In this document: piece by piece, positions 1-7,651 of the stretch
How the letters are laid out: each line of letters starts with the position of its first letter
Position numbering within the stretch: the first letter of the stretch is position 1
Origin: Thermoplasmata archaeon
GTDB taxonomy: Archaea > Thermoplasmatota > Thermoplasmata > Thermoplasmatales > Thermoplasmataceae
DNA: 48,020 nucleotides
Assembly (NCBI GenBank): GCA_021822985.1
Contig: JAKAPZ010000005.1
Location: forward strand, 1 to 48,020
Direction: 5' to 3'
Notes under the pieces: generated by a model
The model's database searches: none
What the model saw: only the letters and a program-made list of their open reading frames with translations
Told to the model about the DNA's origin: nothing
Position numbers and translations under genes: made by a program

Positions 1-171
1 AATGAGTTATGGCCTAAAATCGGAAGTTTTGCAGGATTCTTTCCTTTTGCAGTAAATGACAAATATATTGTGTATTTCCTGAAAGCACGGCAATTAACTA
101 TACGGAACAGAATTGAAAAATATTATTCAATAAAAAGGATTAATAAAAATAAAAATGTTGGAAAAATTTAA
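1..171 (+). CDS. C-terminal end of an unidentified protein (partial)
   Basis: Frame 1 is open from the window edge to a TAA at 169-171, giving 56 residues. The segment starts with a hydrophobic and aromatic stretch (GSFAGFFPFAV) and ends in a basic, Lys/Asn-rich tail. This would suit the C-terminus of a membrane-associated protein or an enzyme. The stop codon directly abuts the stop of the convergent surface-protein gene, a common arrangement of real neighbouring genes. The family cannot be recognised from this fragment, and chance openness of a 56-codon frame in AT-rich DNA remains possible. Confidence 0.35.
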   Translation, partial: NELWPKIGSFAGFFPFAVNDKYIVYFLKARQLTIRNRIEKYYSIKRINKNKNVGKI

Positions 172-2679
172 TTATTTTCTCTTTCTGATAACTGCGAAAA
201 CTGCCCCTACCATTGCAAGAATTACAATTGCCCCAACTATGGTATATACATAAGTAGTTGATGATCCCTGTGATGGAAGTGGTTCTAGTCGTGAGTAAGT
301 CGTTGAGGTATATGTTAATCCAATTGTCAGATTGCTCCCTTTGACGTTTATGGAACCGGATGAAGGGGATGAAGTGTATCCCGATATATTGGCCGCAGTG
401 TATGAGTATGTTCCGTTTGCCAATAAGAAAGTGTAGGAAGATCCTGTGATTGAACCTGATTTCATTCCGTTGCTCAGATTCACATACCATGCTGTTCCTG
501 ATGGGATGCCTTTTTCGGTGAATTTGACTGAATATTTTTCCGTGGTACTTACAGGTGTAAAGGAAATTGCCTGAGTTGTTACATTACCTTTAACAGTTAT
601 GGAACCGGATGAGGGGGATGAAGTGTATCCTGATATGCCGCTTACAGTGTAAGAATACGTTCCGTTAGATTCATAGAATGATATTTTGTCTGTGGTTGAG
701 GATATGGTTGATCCACCGAGAGAGACAGACCATGATGTTCCTGATGGAAGGCCTGATTCAGTGAACGTTACATTATAATTTGAAACTCCATTTAAAAAGA
801 CGTTTGTTGATGTCAAATTATCATGCCCTTGTAAACCGTCCATAGTTAAGTTTATGGAAAGTTCAAGGTCATATGTCGGATCTACAACAATTGAGGCGAA
901 AACCCCATTTCCACTTAAAATAATTTCGTTTCCATACAAAATGCGGTTATTTAAGTGGTAAGCTATGCCGGATTCTAATGTCGAGTTAATGCCCAAAAAT
1001 TTATATAAGGCTGAAATGTTTTTCTGCAAATAGGACGCGCTAATGGAAGGAGTAAGAAGATATTGAGAAAATGTAAAATCCGTAACATTATATGGTTGAA
1101 GCTGTTTGTTGCCATTCATGTCATTGCATAGTTGAATCATTCCACTGCTGTAGTTATAAGATTTTATAGATATATTATCATAACCGGCAATCAGAGAATT
1201 TATACTATAATTAAAATAATCACCGACAGTAAGCCATTTTGGTGGTGCAACCTTTTGGAAAGAAACGTCTATGGTTTTATTGCCTGCAGTTATATTTACC
1301 AAACCAACAAGGGAAGTTGTTGTGTAATACAGATTGTCAGAACTGATCGCATATACACTTGTTCCGTTTGGAGCAGATACGTTCAAAGAGTCGGAAATTG
1401 AGTAAACGGAACTGCTGTAATTATACGATGATGTACTAACATACCAGCCTGAATTCGTTGGAAGGCCTGTTTCCATGAACTCTATTTTATACAGTCTTTC
1501 CTTCAGGAATTGCAGATTGATTGTCTGGTTCTGGCCGTTTATTGTCACGTTTCCTGAAGATTTCAGAAGATAATAGGCACAATCACCAATAGTTATTGGA
1601 GCATTGATTGAGTAATAGTATGTACCATTTGGAGCAGTTAAATTTAGTTTATCAGTAGATGTTGAATTTATGTGCAATTCGAAATTCATGCTTGCAGTCC
1701 ATGAAGTGCCAGCAGGCAGGCCTGTTTCCATGAACTCTACTTTATACAGTCTTTCCTTCATGTACAGTACATTGATTGTCTGGTTCTGGCCGTTTACTGT
1801 TACTGTTCCTGAAGATGGGGAAACACAATACACATATTCGCCAATAATTATTGGAGATAATATTTTGTAAATATATGTCCCATTTGGAACTGTCAGATTC
1901 AGCGTGTCGGTAGAAGACAAATTGATGTATTTGTAAGAATTGGCATTAACATTCCATCTTGTATTTGCAGGCAGGCCTGTTTCCTTGAATTCTATTTTAT
2001 ATATTCTTTCCTTCAGGAATAGCAGATTGATTGTCTGGTTCTGGCCGTTTACTGTTACTGTTCCTGAAGATGCAATATATGCAAAATCCCCCAAATCATT
2101 GGCATTGGGTATGTATGTGTATGTTCCATTTGAAACAGACATGTTCACTAAACCTGTAGTTGAAAAATTAAAATTGCTGTAATTTAAATTGCGTATATTG
2201 ACGCCCCACTGCAAACCGGCCGGCAGACCTGATTCTTTAAACTCAACATTATACAGTCTTTCCTTCAGGTACTGTATATTGATTGTCTGGTTCTGGCCGT
2301 TTATTGTAACAGTTCCCGTAGTTGATTGTACATAATATGAGTAATCGCCAATAACGATTGAAGAATCGACTCTATAGTCATATCCCCCATTAGGAACAGA
2401 CACGGTTATTGAATTGTTTGATGAAGAACTACAGTTATAATAACCTGGAATCATAGAATCTGTGGTCACGTACCATATGGTACCGGACGGGAGACCTGTT
2501 TCTTTAAACACCATTTTATAGAGTGAAACAACTGAAACATTTACGAAATTTTTAGAATTGGTTGCATGTGCATTTCCCATTGCATTTTCTGCCGTGTTAA
2601 AAACAGAAAATGATGTAAGGATAAACATGGAAATCATGAACAATACTATTGCCTTAAAAAAGCGATTTTTATCGAACAT
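172..2679 (-). CDS. Large cell-surface protein with seven ESGLP-type repeats
   Basis: This is a predicted extracytoplasmic surface protein anchored by one C-terminal membrane helix (YTIVGAIVILAMVGAVFAVI) followed by RKRK. I place the start at the ATG at 2677-2679, not the upstream ATG at 2775. It begins directly with a signal-like segment (MFDKNRFFKAIVLFMISMF), and a TATA-like ATTTAAATATT lies about 25-28 bases upstream, giving a leaderless mRNA. The mature part holds seven units opening with F(K/M/T)E(T/S)GLP..(T/S).W. Five N-terminal copies are spaced about 84-85 codons apart, a unique domain of about 150 residues (from PPKWLTVGDY) follows, then two more copies. Asn-x-Ser/Thr sequons are abundant, suggesting heavy N-glycosylation. 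These repeats are familiar from Thermoplasmatales surface proteins and thermopsin-like proteins, but no protease motif is seen here. Function is unknown; adhesion or an envelope role is inference. Confidence 0.85.
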   Translation of the reverse strand: MFDKNRFFKAIVLFMISMFILTSFSVFNTAENAMGNAHATNSKNFVNVSVVSLYKMVFKETGLPSGTIWYVTTDSMIPGYYNCSSSSNNSITVSVPNGGYDYRVDSSIVIGDYSYYVQSTTGTVTINGQNQTINIQYLKERLYNVEFKESGLPAGLQWGVNIRNLNYSNFNFSTTGLVNMSVSNGTYTYIPNANDLGDFAYIASSGTVTVNGQNQTINLLFLKERIYKIEFKETGLPANTRWNVNANSYKYINLSSTDTLNLTVPNGTYIYKILSPIIIGEYVYCVSPSSGTVTVNGQNQTINVLYMKERLYKVEFMETGLPAGTSWTASMNFELHINSTSTDKLNLTAPNGTYYYSINAPITIGDCAYYLLKSSGNVTINGQNQTINLQFLKERLYKIEFMETGLPTNSGWYVSTSSYNYSSSVYSISDSLNVSAPNGTSVYAISSDNLYYTTTSLVGLVNITAGNKTIDVSFQKVAPPKWLTVGDYFNYSINSLIAGYDNISIKSYNYSSGMIQLCNDMNGNKQLQPYNVTDFTFSQYLLTPSISASYLQKNISALYKFLGINSTLESGIAYHLNNRILYGNEIILSGNGVFASIVVDPTYDLELSINLTMDGLQGHDNLTSTNVFLNGVSNYNVTFTESGLPSGTSWSVSLGGSTISSTTDKISFYESNGTYSYTVSGISGYTSSPSSGSITVKGNVTTQAISFTPVSTTEKYSVKFTEKGIPSGTAWYVNLSNGMKSGSITGSSYTFLLANGTYSYTAANISGYTSSPSSGSINVKGSNLTIGLTYTSTTYSRLEPLPSQGSSTTYVYTIVGAIVILAMVGAVFAVIRKRK
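1471..2340 (-). repeat. Tandem in-gene DNA repeat, period about 252-255 bp
   Basis: A nearly identical stretch containing ttgtctggttctggccgttt occurs at about 1521, 1776, 2031 and 2283, that is 255, 255 and 252 bases apart. Each copy is preceded by a conserved block encoding the (L/Y)KERLYK(V/I)EF linker. The spacing is in frame (85, 85 and 84 codons). The copies are similar at DNA level as well as protein level, which points to recent duplication or ongoing conversion among repeat units within the surface-protein gene. Confidence 0.85.
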
Positions 2680-2760
2680 CAACGTTGATATTTTTCCAAT
2701 ATTTAAATCTACTGTGATTGAATTTTTTTCTGTTATATGAAGAATGTAAGTGAATGATGA

Positions 2761-3120
2761 TGTTTTCCAATACATACCGATTTTAGACCTTTTGATTCAG
2801 CAACTATTGAGAATTCTTTTGAAACCCCCGGAACAGCAGGGGCCATCATGAAGAAACCAGTGAAAAGTATTTACGCTAAATATTTTAGAAGAAATAGCGC
2901 AAAAGGAGTATACCCATATGATTCAGGTATCTACAGATAAAAAATTGAGAGGGCTGATGGCGTCCTGAAAACAGTTATCCATACTTCAACACCCCATGAA
3001 GAGATCATATACTTTTACAGCAAAGAAAATTGGCACCTGCCTCCCGGTGATAGGATCGGGATTGCAATGGAAAAACGACTTATTACAGGAGAAGATAATA
3101 AATTGCAGAGAGAAGGATAA
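2761..3120 (+). pseudogene. Decayed gene interrupted by one in-frame stop
   Basis: One reading frame is open from 2761 to 3117 except for a single TAA at 2938-2940. It contains an ATG at 2848 and ends with TAA at 3118-3120. The two halves, about 59 codons each, look protein-like: the second contains VLKTVIHTSTPHEEIIYFYS and SKENWHLPPGDRIGIAMEKR. The region is less AT-rich than the flanking spacers, which supports former coding function. No family could be recognised. It is either a truncated gene relic or two coincidental short ORFs. It lies between the surface-protein promoter and the MFS promoter. Confidence 0.4.
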
Positions 3121-3212
3121 AGAAGTAAATAGATGAATATTAGTGAGAAAATTATATCTCATCCGAACAGGTTAGAAGTAATGAATATATAGCGTATATA
3201 TCATTATTTTTC

Positions 3213-4565
3213 ATGGTCGAGAACAGCTCAGAGAATAATATAGCTGGCAGGCTTGAACGATTGCCACAGAGCACATTTCACCTGAAGTTTGCATTGATGC
3301 TTGCTTCCGGAGAGTGGGCCGAATCTCTAATGCTCCTCGGAAATGGAGCGATTTTGGGATTGGTGGCCGCTACGTATGGGCTAACAGGAAATCTGCAGGC
3401 CTATTATTTCCCCGGATTTTTTTTCGTTGGGGAATTCATAGGTTCCATATTTTTTGGAAGACTCGCTGATGCCAGAGGAAGAAAGACAGTGTTTTTGATA
3501 AATCAGGCCCTGTTTGGTGCAGGAATGATTATCGCAGGATTCATGAACTCCTGGTACATGGTAGGAATATTTGTATTAATAGGAGGAATTGGTGTAGGCG
3601 GAGAATTTCCACTTGTCGACAGCTACGGAACAGAAATATTTGTCAAGAAGAAGAGAGGAGCCTGGCTCGCTTTCATCTATACAGTTGCAGTCACATCCGC
3701 ACCGCTTATAATATACATAACGTCAATCACGGCAAATATGGGATACTACTCATTCAGGATACCTCTATGGTTCATGGGTGCAGTCGGTATAGCAGTATGG
3801 CTCATAAGATTCAGGCTTATGGAATCACCAAGATGGCTTGAAACACATGGTCACATTGATGATGCAAAAAAGCTCATGGATAAAATTGAAAATGAAGTGA
3901 GAACAGAAACTGGAAAAGAACTTCCGCCAATACCCGATGTTATACCGCCCGCAGTGAAGAATCCAAGATGGACAGAGATGTTCGCACCTGATGTAAGGAG
4001 AACCACAATCCTCATGGCTGTGTTCATGTTCTTCCAGTCTGGTGTGTTCTATGGTTTCGTCGTGTTTGCGCCAGGCCTTCTGACAGTATCATACCCTGCA
4101 AGCGATCCTCTGGGAATAGCTGCAGTTATATTTTCAGGATTCCTGGTGGGAAGCATATTCAACATATTCATAATGGATAAAATCGAGAGAAGAACCGGTG
4201 TGATACTCTTCATGGCACTCGGAGGAATCTTTGGAAGCATGTTTTCGATTGCTTCCGGTCTGGATGAATCCATCATATTTGGTTTCCTGACTTCATTCAT
4301 GCTGTGGAACTTCTCCAACTTCTACCACCAGTACAATGCGGAAATATTCCCCACAAGACTCAGAACATCGGCAGCCGGATTTGTGTATTCCATATCAAGG
4401 ATTTCTACGACCCTGATAATCCTGTTCATAGCGGCATTCATAGGGGCAAAGAACGCCTTTGGAATATTCAGCTTTGCCTGGATTATGATAGTAATCTGTG
4501 CAATCATGCTGATGCTCATAGGAAAAACATCCACGGGAAGGCAGGTTGAAGAAATAGCAAACTAA
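3213..4565 (+). CDS. MFS transporter, sugar/organic-acid porter type
   Basis: This is a 450-residue, about 12-helix major facilitator protein of the cytoplasmic membrane, likely a proton-coupled importer or exporter of a small metabolite. It carries the MFS loop 2-3 motif as GRLADARGRK (residues 82-91), the sugar-porter-like ESPRWLE (204-210) after helix 6, and an EIFPTRLR motif before the last helices, a combination seen in the metabolite:H+ symporter and sugar porter branches. A cytosolic loop of about 60 residues separates the two six-helix halves. A TATA-like aatatatag lies about 26 bases before the ATG, suggesting a leaderless monocistronic transcript. A T-rich tract follows the stop. 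The substrate cannot be read from sequence; the CoA-related genes downstream may or may not be related. Confidence 0.88.
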   Translation: MVENSSENNIAGRLERLPQSTFHLKFALMLASGEWAESLMLLGNGAILGLVAATYGLTGNLQAYYFPGFFFVGEFIGSIFFGRLADARGRKTVFLINQALFGAGMIIAGFMNSWYMVGIFVLIGGIGVGGEFPLVDSYGTEIFVKKKRGAWLAFIYTVAVTSAPLIIYITSITANMGYYSFRIPLWFMGAVGIAVWLIRFRLMESPRWLETHGHIDDAKKLMDKIENEVRTETGKELPPIPDVIPPAVKNPRWTEMFAPDVRRTTILMAVFMFFQSGVFYGFVVFAPGLLTVSYPASDPLGIAAVIFSGFLVGSIFNIFIMDKIERRTGVILFMALGGIFGSMFSIASGLDESIIFGFLTSFMLWNFSNFYHQYNAEIFPTRLRTSAAGFVYSISRISTTLIILFIAAFIGAKNAFGIFSFAWIMIVICAIMLMLIGKTSTGRQVEEIAN

Positions 4566-4590
4566 AAAACATTATTTTTTTTTATTTTTA
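4566..4590 (+). terminator. Poly-T tract after the MFS gene
   Basis: The MFS stop codon is followed at once by a run of T residues (attttttttttattttt). Archaeal RNA polymerase commonly terminates at such oligo-T tracts without a hairpin. The next gene has its own TATA element at about 4617-4631, consistent with termination here. Confidence 0.55.
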
Positions 4591-4600
4591 ACATAATCTC

Positions 4601-4631
4601 CTAATCCATTAGATTAACTATTATAATATTT
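4601..4631 (+). promoter_or_regulatory. Promoter of the HMGL-CoA-transferase pair with a small dyad
   Basis: A TATA-like element (ctattataatattt, about 4617-4631) lies about 25 bases before the ATG at 4649. Just upstream, ctaatccattag (4601-4612) is an inverted repeat with 5-base arms and a 2-base spacer, in a position suiting a regulator next to the TATA/BRE. It is short, so chance occurrence is possible. Confidence 0.4.
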
Positions 4632-4648
4632 GAAGGAATTGAAGAAAT

Positions 4649-5689
4649 ATGATTACTGATGATACATTGAGAGAGGGACTTCAGGCCCCTGGAATGTCAT
4701 TCACTACTGATGAGAAATTATCACTTGCAAGGATCATAGGGTCTTACGGGATAAAATCTGCCCTGGTATCCTACCCCATTGCGCACTCATCTGAGGTTGA
4801 CATCACTGAGAAAATTGTTTCCGATAAAATATTCAAAGAAGTTTTTGCGCTTGGAAGGGCAATCAAAAGCGATGTTGATGCCATAGATGCCACCGGGGCT
4901 AACATAGCTCTTCACCTTCCCTTCAGGCTGGAAAACATTGAAAAGGTAACAGAAGCAGTGAAATATGCTTCCACAAAGGGGAAAATGGTGGAAGTCTCAG
5001 TGGTGGATGTGATGAAGAATACTCCGGAACAGATCATAAAAATAGCTAAAATGATCGAGGAAGCAGGGGCAGATATCATCCAGCTTCCGGATACCACAGG
5101 AATAGGAACACCTAAAAAAATAGGCAGATTATTTTCCATGGCAAGGAGTGCCATAAAGTGCGAAATAGATGCACACTGCCATAATGACAATGGCCTCTCG
5201 GTTGCAAATGCGATTGCAGCTCTTGAGAATGGTGCGGATAGAATTGATACCACCGTCTATGGAATCGGCGAGAGAAATGGCATAACGGATGTGGCCCCCA
5301 TCAACAGGGCCCTTGAATTAAATGGAGTCAATACAGGATTGAATACTGATTCCATGAGGAGGGCATACGAATCTGTTCTTGAGCTTATAATCAGCAAAGC
5401 GGGCCCGGAATTTTTCATGGATAACGCCCCCATATACGGCAGAAATATTTACACAAACACAGCCGGAACACATGTGGCCTATTCTGATGTGTTCACGGGA
5501 AAGGAGATGAGTTTCAATGTGTACGCAGGGAAATCCATGATCAGCACGCTCCTTGCTTCCAATAAAATTATTATTGGCGATAATTCCCTGTCACTTCTTC
5601 TTAAGGAAGTGAAGGACAGGGCAGTAAGCACTGGAAAGTGCGTGACTCCAAAGGAGATTATAAAAATGGCAGGTGAATTTTCTGCATAG
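4649..5689 (+). CDS. HMGL-like / homocitrate-isopropylmalate synthase family enzyme
   Basis: This cytosolic TIM-barrel enzyme of the DRE-TIM metallolyase superfamily condenses or cleaves acyl-CoA and 2-oxoacid type substrates using a divalent metal. The metal and substrate motif appears as DDTLREG (residues 4-10), the strand motif LPDTTG at 146-151, and the metal-binding HxHND at 176-180 (AHCHND). The loop GIGERNGIT (about 205-213) matches homocitrate/isopropylmalate synthases rather than HMG-CoA lyase, which has a Cys-containing loop there. At 346 residues it lacks the C-terminal LeuA allosteric domain. The last 17 bases overlap the next gene, a CoA-transferase, so the two are co-translated. 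The exact substrate is open; a CoA-thioester partner reaction is inferred from the neighbour. Confidence 0.85.
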   Translation: MITDDTLREGLQAPGMSFTTDEKLSLARIIGSYGIKSALVSYPIAHSSEVDITEKIVSDKIFKEVFALGRAIKSDVDAIDATGANIALHLPFRLENIEKVTEAVKYASTKGKMVEVSVVDVMKNTPEQIIKIAKMIEEAGADIIQLPDTTGIGTPKKIGRLFSMARSAIKCEIDAHCHNDNGLSVANAIAALENGADRIDTTVYGIGERNGITDVAPINRALELNGVNTGLNTDSMRRAYESVLELIISKAGPEFFMDNAPIYGRNIYTNTAGTHVAYSDVFTGKEMSFNVYAGKSMISTLLASNKIIIGDNSLSLLLKEVKDRAVSTGKCVTPKEIIKMAGEFSA

Positions 5690-6806
5690 AGTTGTTGAAA
5701 TCGGACATATAGTTGCGGGGCCCACAGCGGGCCTCATATTTGCAGACATGGGATATGATGTGATCAAGGTGGAGAGGCCCGGGGAAGGTGACATATCTAG
5801 AAGGCTCTCCGACACGAGTTCCGGTGCATTTCCCTTCTATAACCGCAACAAGAGGAGCATAACACTCGACTTCAGGATCGAAAAGCACAGGGAAGTGTTC
5901 AGGAAACTGATCTCAACCTCAGATATACTGATCGATAATCTGGGCTGGGGAGCAATGAAGAAGCTTGGGCTTGGATATGAGGAACTGTCAGGCGTGAACA
6001 GGGGCCTGATATATCTTTCCATAAAGGGCTATGGCGCGGGCCCCAATGAAACAAGGAAGTCCCTCGATTTTCCTATAGAGATTCACAGTGGTGTCGCATA
6101 CATGACAGGTACTCTGGACAGGCCAATGAGAGTTGGCGGGTCGCTCATAGACATGGGAGCAGCCATGTTTGGAGTTATCAAGACTCAGCAGGCACTCATC
6201 GAAAGGGCCACAACAGGGAAGGGAAAGTTCATAGATATCGGACTTTTTGAAACGGCTGAATTCTTCATGGGCCAGCATATAGTGACATACCAGCTGAATG
6301 ACAGGGAACTGAAACCACTGAATGAGGAGGGCTTTGCATGGGCCATATATGATTTCTTCCCCACAAAGGATGGCAGGAAGATCTTCATTGGCGTAACTAC
6401 CGATACACAGTGGGAAGTGTTCTGCAGAATCATGAACCTTGGAGTCTGCTCTGAGGATGGACTGAAAAAGAATGAGGACAGATTCAAAGAGAGAAATAAG
6501 CTGAAAGAACTGATCAGCAGCAAAACCATAGAGATGACCGAAGAAGAGCTGCTGAAAACTCTGAATTCCGTAAACATCCCGTATTCCACATTGAAAAAAC
6601 CATGGGAACTTCTTGATGATCCTCATGCATCTCCAAAAATGGCCACGGTGAATTACCTGGAAAGAAAACTGTCCATGCCACAGTCGCCGGGAGGAGGAAG
6701 AGAGATCAGGGATCCACCATCCCTGGGTCAGCAGAATGTGGAAGTTCTCACGGAACTTGGATACAGTGCCAATGAAATAAGTGAAATCACAAAGGGGAAC
6801 AAGTAG
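5673..6806 (+). CDS. Family III CoA-transferase (CaiB/BaiF type)
   Basis: This is a predicted cytosolic CoA-transferase that moves CoA between carboxylic acids through an aspartyl-CoA anhydride. The N-terminus VVEIGHIVAGPTAG followed by DMGYDVIKVERPGEGD is the family signature. Asp160 in GGSLIDMGAA is the expected catalytic aspartate, followed by the usual RATTGKGKFIDIG segment. The length of 377 residues is slightly short of the usual 390-430. The start codon is GTG at 5673; there is no upstream ATG in frame, and starting here keeps the complete family N-terminus. It overlaps the HMGL-like gene by 17 bases, implying one operon handling one CoA-linked acid. Substrate is unknown; candidates include branched hydroxyacids such as citramalate or 3-hydroxy-3-methylglutarate. 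Confidence 0.88.
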   Translation: MNFLHRVVEIGHIVAGPTAGLIFADMGYDVIKVERPGEGDISRRLSDTSSGAFPFYNRNKRSITLDFRIEKHREVFRKLISTSDILIDNLGWGAMKKLGLGYEELSGVNRGLIYLSIKGYGAGPNETRKSLDFPIEIHSGVAYMTGTLDRPMRVGGSLIDMGAAMFGVIKTQQALIERATTGKGKFIDIGLFETAEFFMGQHIVTYQLNDRELKPLNEEGFAWAIYDFFPTKDGRKIFIGVTTDTQWEVFCRIMNLGVCSEDGLKKNEDRFKERNKLKELISSKTIEMTEEELLKTLNSVNIPYSTLKKPWELLDDPHASPKMATVNYLERKLSMPQSPGGGREIRDPPSLGQQNVEVLTELGYSANEISEITKGNK

Positions 6807-6845
6807 GATGTTCTTTGGAAAAGTTATTAAGTCTCCATCAATTGA

Positions 6846-7502
6846 ATGATAGATATGTTGTCAGGCAATTTCAGCATAGCAAGTAAATGCAGTTTGGCTG
6901 AAGCTGCGGGCGTACTCAATGAAAAGATAATTTCAACATATGTCTTTCCCATGGATGGTAATACCAATTATGTCTGTTCCATAATCAGGAAACCCAAATC
7001 GGAAGAACTTGAACGGGCCCTTTCCCATGATTATATTTCATTCAACCTTTACTCGAAGGACGGAATTACACTTATACAGGGCATAAAGAAAGGACATGGC
7101 ATCATGAAAGCAATCATAGACAGTGGATGTGTTCCACTTCTTCCCATCGCTGCAACTGAAGGTGTGGAAAATCTTACATTCATGGCGTTCAACTCATCAT
7201 CCGTTTCAAAATTGCAGGAAATACTCCAGGAGAAGAGTTCGCTGGAATATTTTGATTTTGAGAGGGCAAGCGGAAATGAACTTTTTTCCGAAATGCACAG
7301 AAGATGGGGTATTTTGGGTTCAGTGAATCTTACGGACATGGAGAGAAAACTGATAAAATCTGCATATTCAATGGGTTTTTTTGAGTGGCCCAGGACATAC
7401 GATCTGAGCAGAATGAAGGCTGACTACAAACTTTCCAAGCCCACTCTTCTCTTTCACCTGAGAAATGCAGAAAGGAAAATAATGAAGACCATTTTTGATT
7501 AA
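6846..7502 (+). CDS. Bat-type HTH-10 transcriptional regulator
   Basis: This is a 218-residue predicted DNA-binding regulator. The last 57 residues or so (from LTDMERKLIKSAYSMGFFEW) match the bacterio-opsin-activator HTH-10 domain, including the typical aromatic 'GFFEWPR' turn and the recognition region LSKPTLLFHLRNAERK. The N-terminal 150 residues have no recognised sensor motif but probably form an alpha/beta ligand-sensing domain, as in other archaeal Bat-like proteins. It begins 39 bases after the CoA-transferase on the same strand, so it may regulate that operon or simply be co-transcribed. An alternative start is the ATG at 6855. The effector is unknown. Confidence 0.8.
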   Translation: MIDMLSGNFSIASKCSLAEAAGVLNEKIISTYVFPMDGNTNYVCSIIRKPKSEELERALSHDYISFNLYSKDGITLIQGIKKGHGIMKAIIDSGCVPLLPIAATEGVENLTFMAFNSSSVSKLQEILQEKSSLEYFDFERASGNELFSEMHRRWGILGSVNLTDMERKLIKSAYSMGFFEWPRTYDLSRMKADYKLSKPTLLFHLRNAERKIMKTIFD

Positions 7503-7589
7503 TTCGACAGCCATTTTTCAAACTGGAGGTTTACTGAATGTTATTGCGTAGAATAGCTCCTGTATCAGTCATTAATGATTGTCTTTTAC

Positions 7590-7635
7590 TAATGAACATT
7601 ATTGTTCATTAACAGTGAAAAGATTTATTAATTTT
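7590..7635 (+). promoter_or_regulatory. Perfect 9-bp inverted repeat next to a TATA box
   Basis: The sequence taatgaaca-ttat-tgttcatta (7590-7611) is a perfect dyad with 9-base arms. It is followed by a TATA-like atttattaatttt (about 7623-7635) whose centre is about 25 bases before the ATPase ATG at 7652. The dyad sits just upstream of the BRE/TATA region, which fits an operator or activator site. As a hairpin it could alternatively be a terminator for the upstream gene, but no strong T-run follows it. Confidence 0.55.
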
Positions 7636-7651
7636 ATTCGTATAGTGTAAT

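Noticed and set aside
1471-2340. Repeat array considered as a CRISPR
   Set aside because: Units are about 85 codons, in frame and coding, without short spacers.
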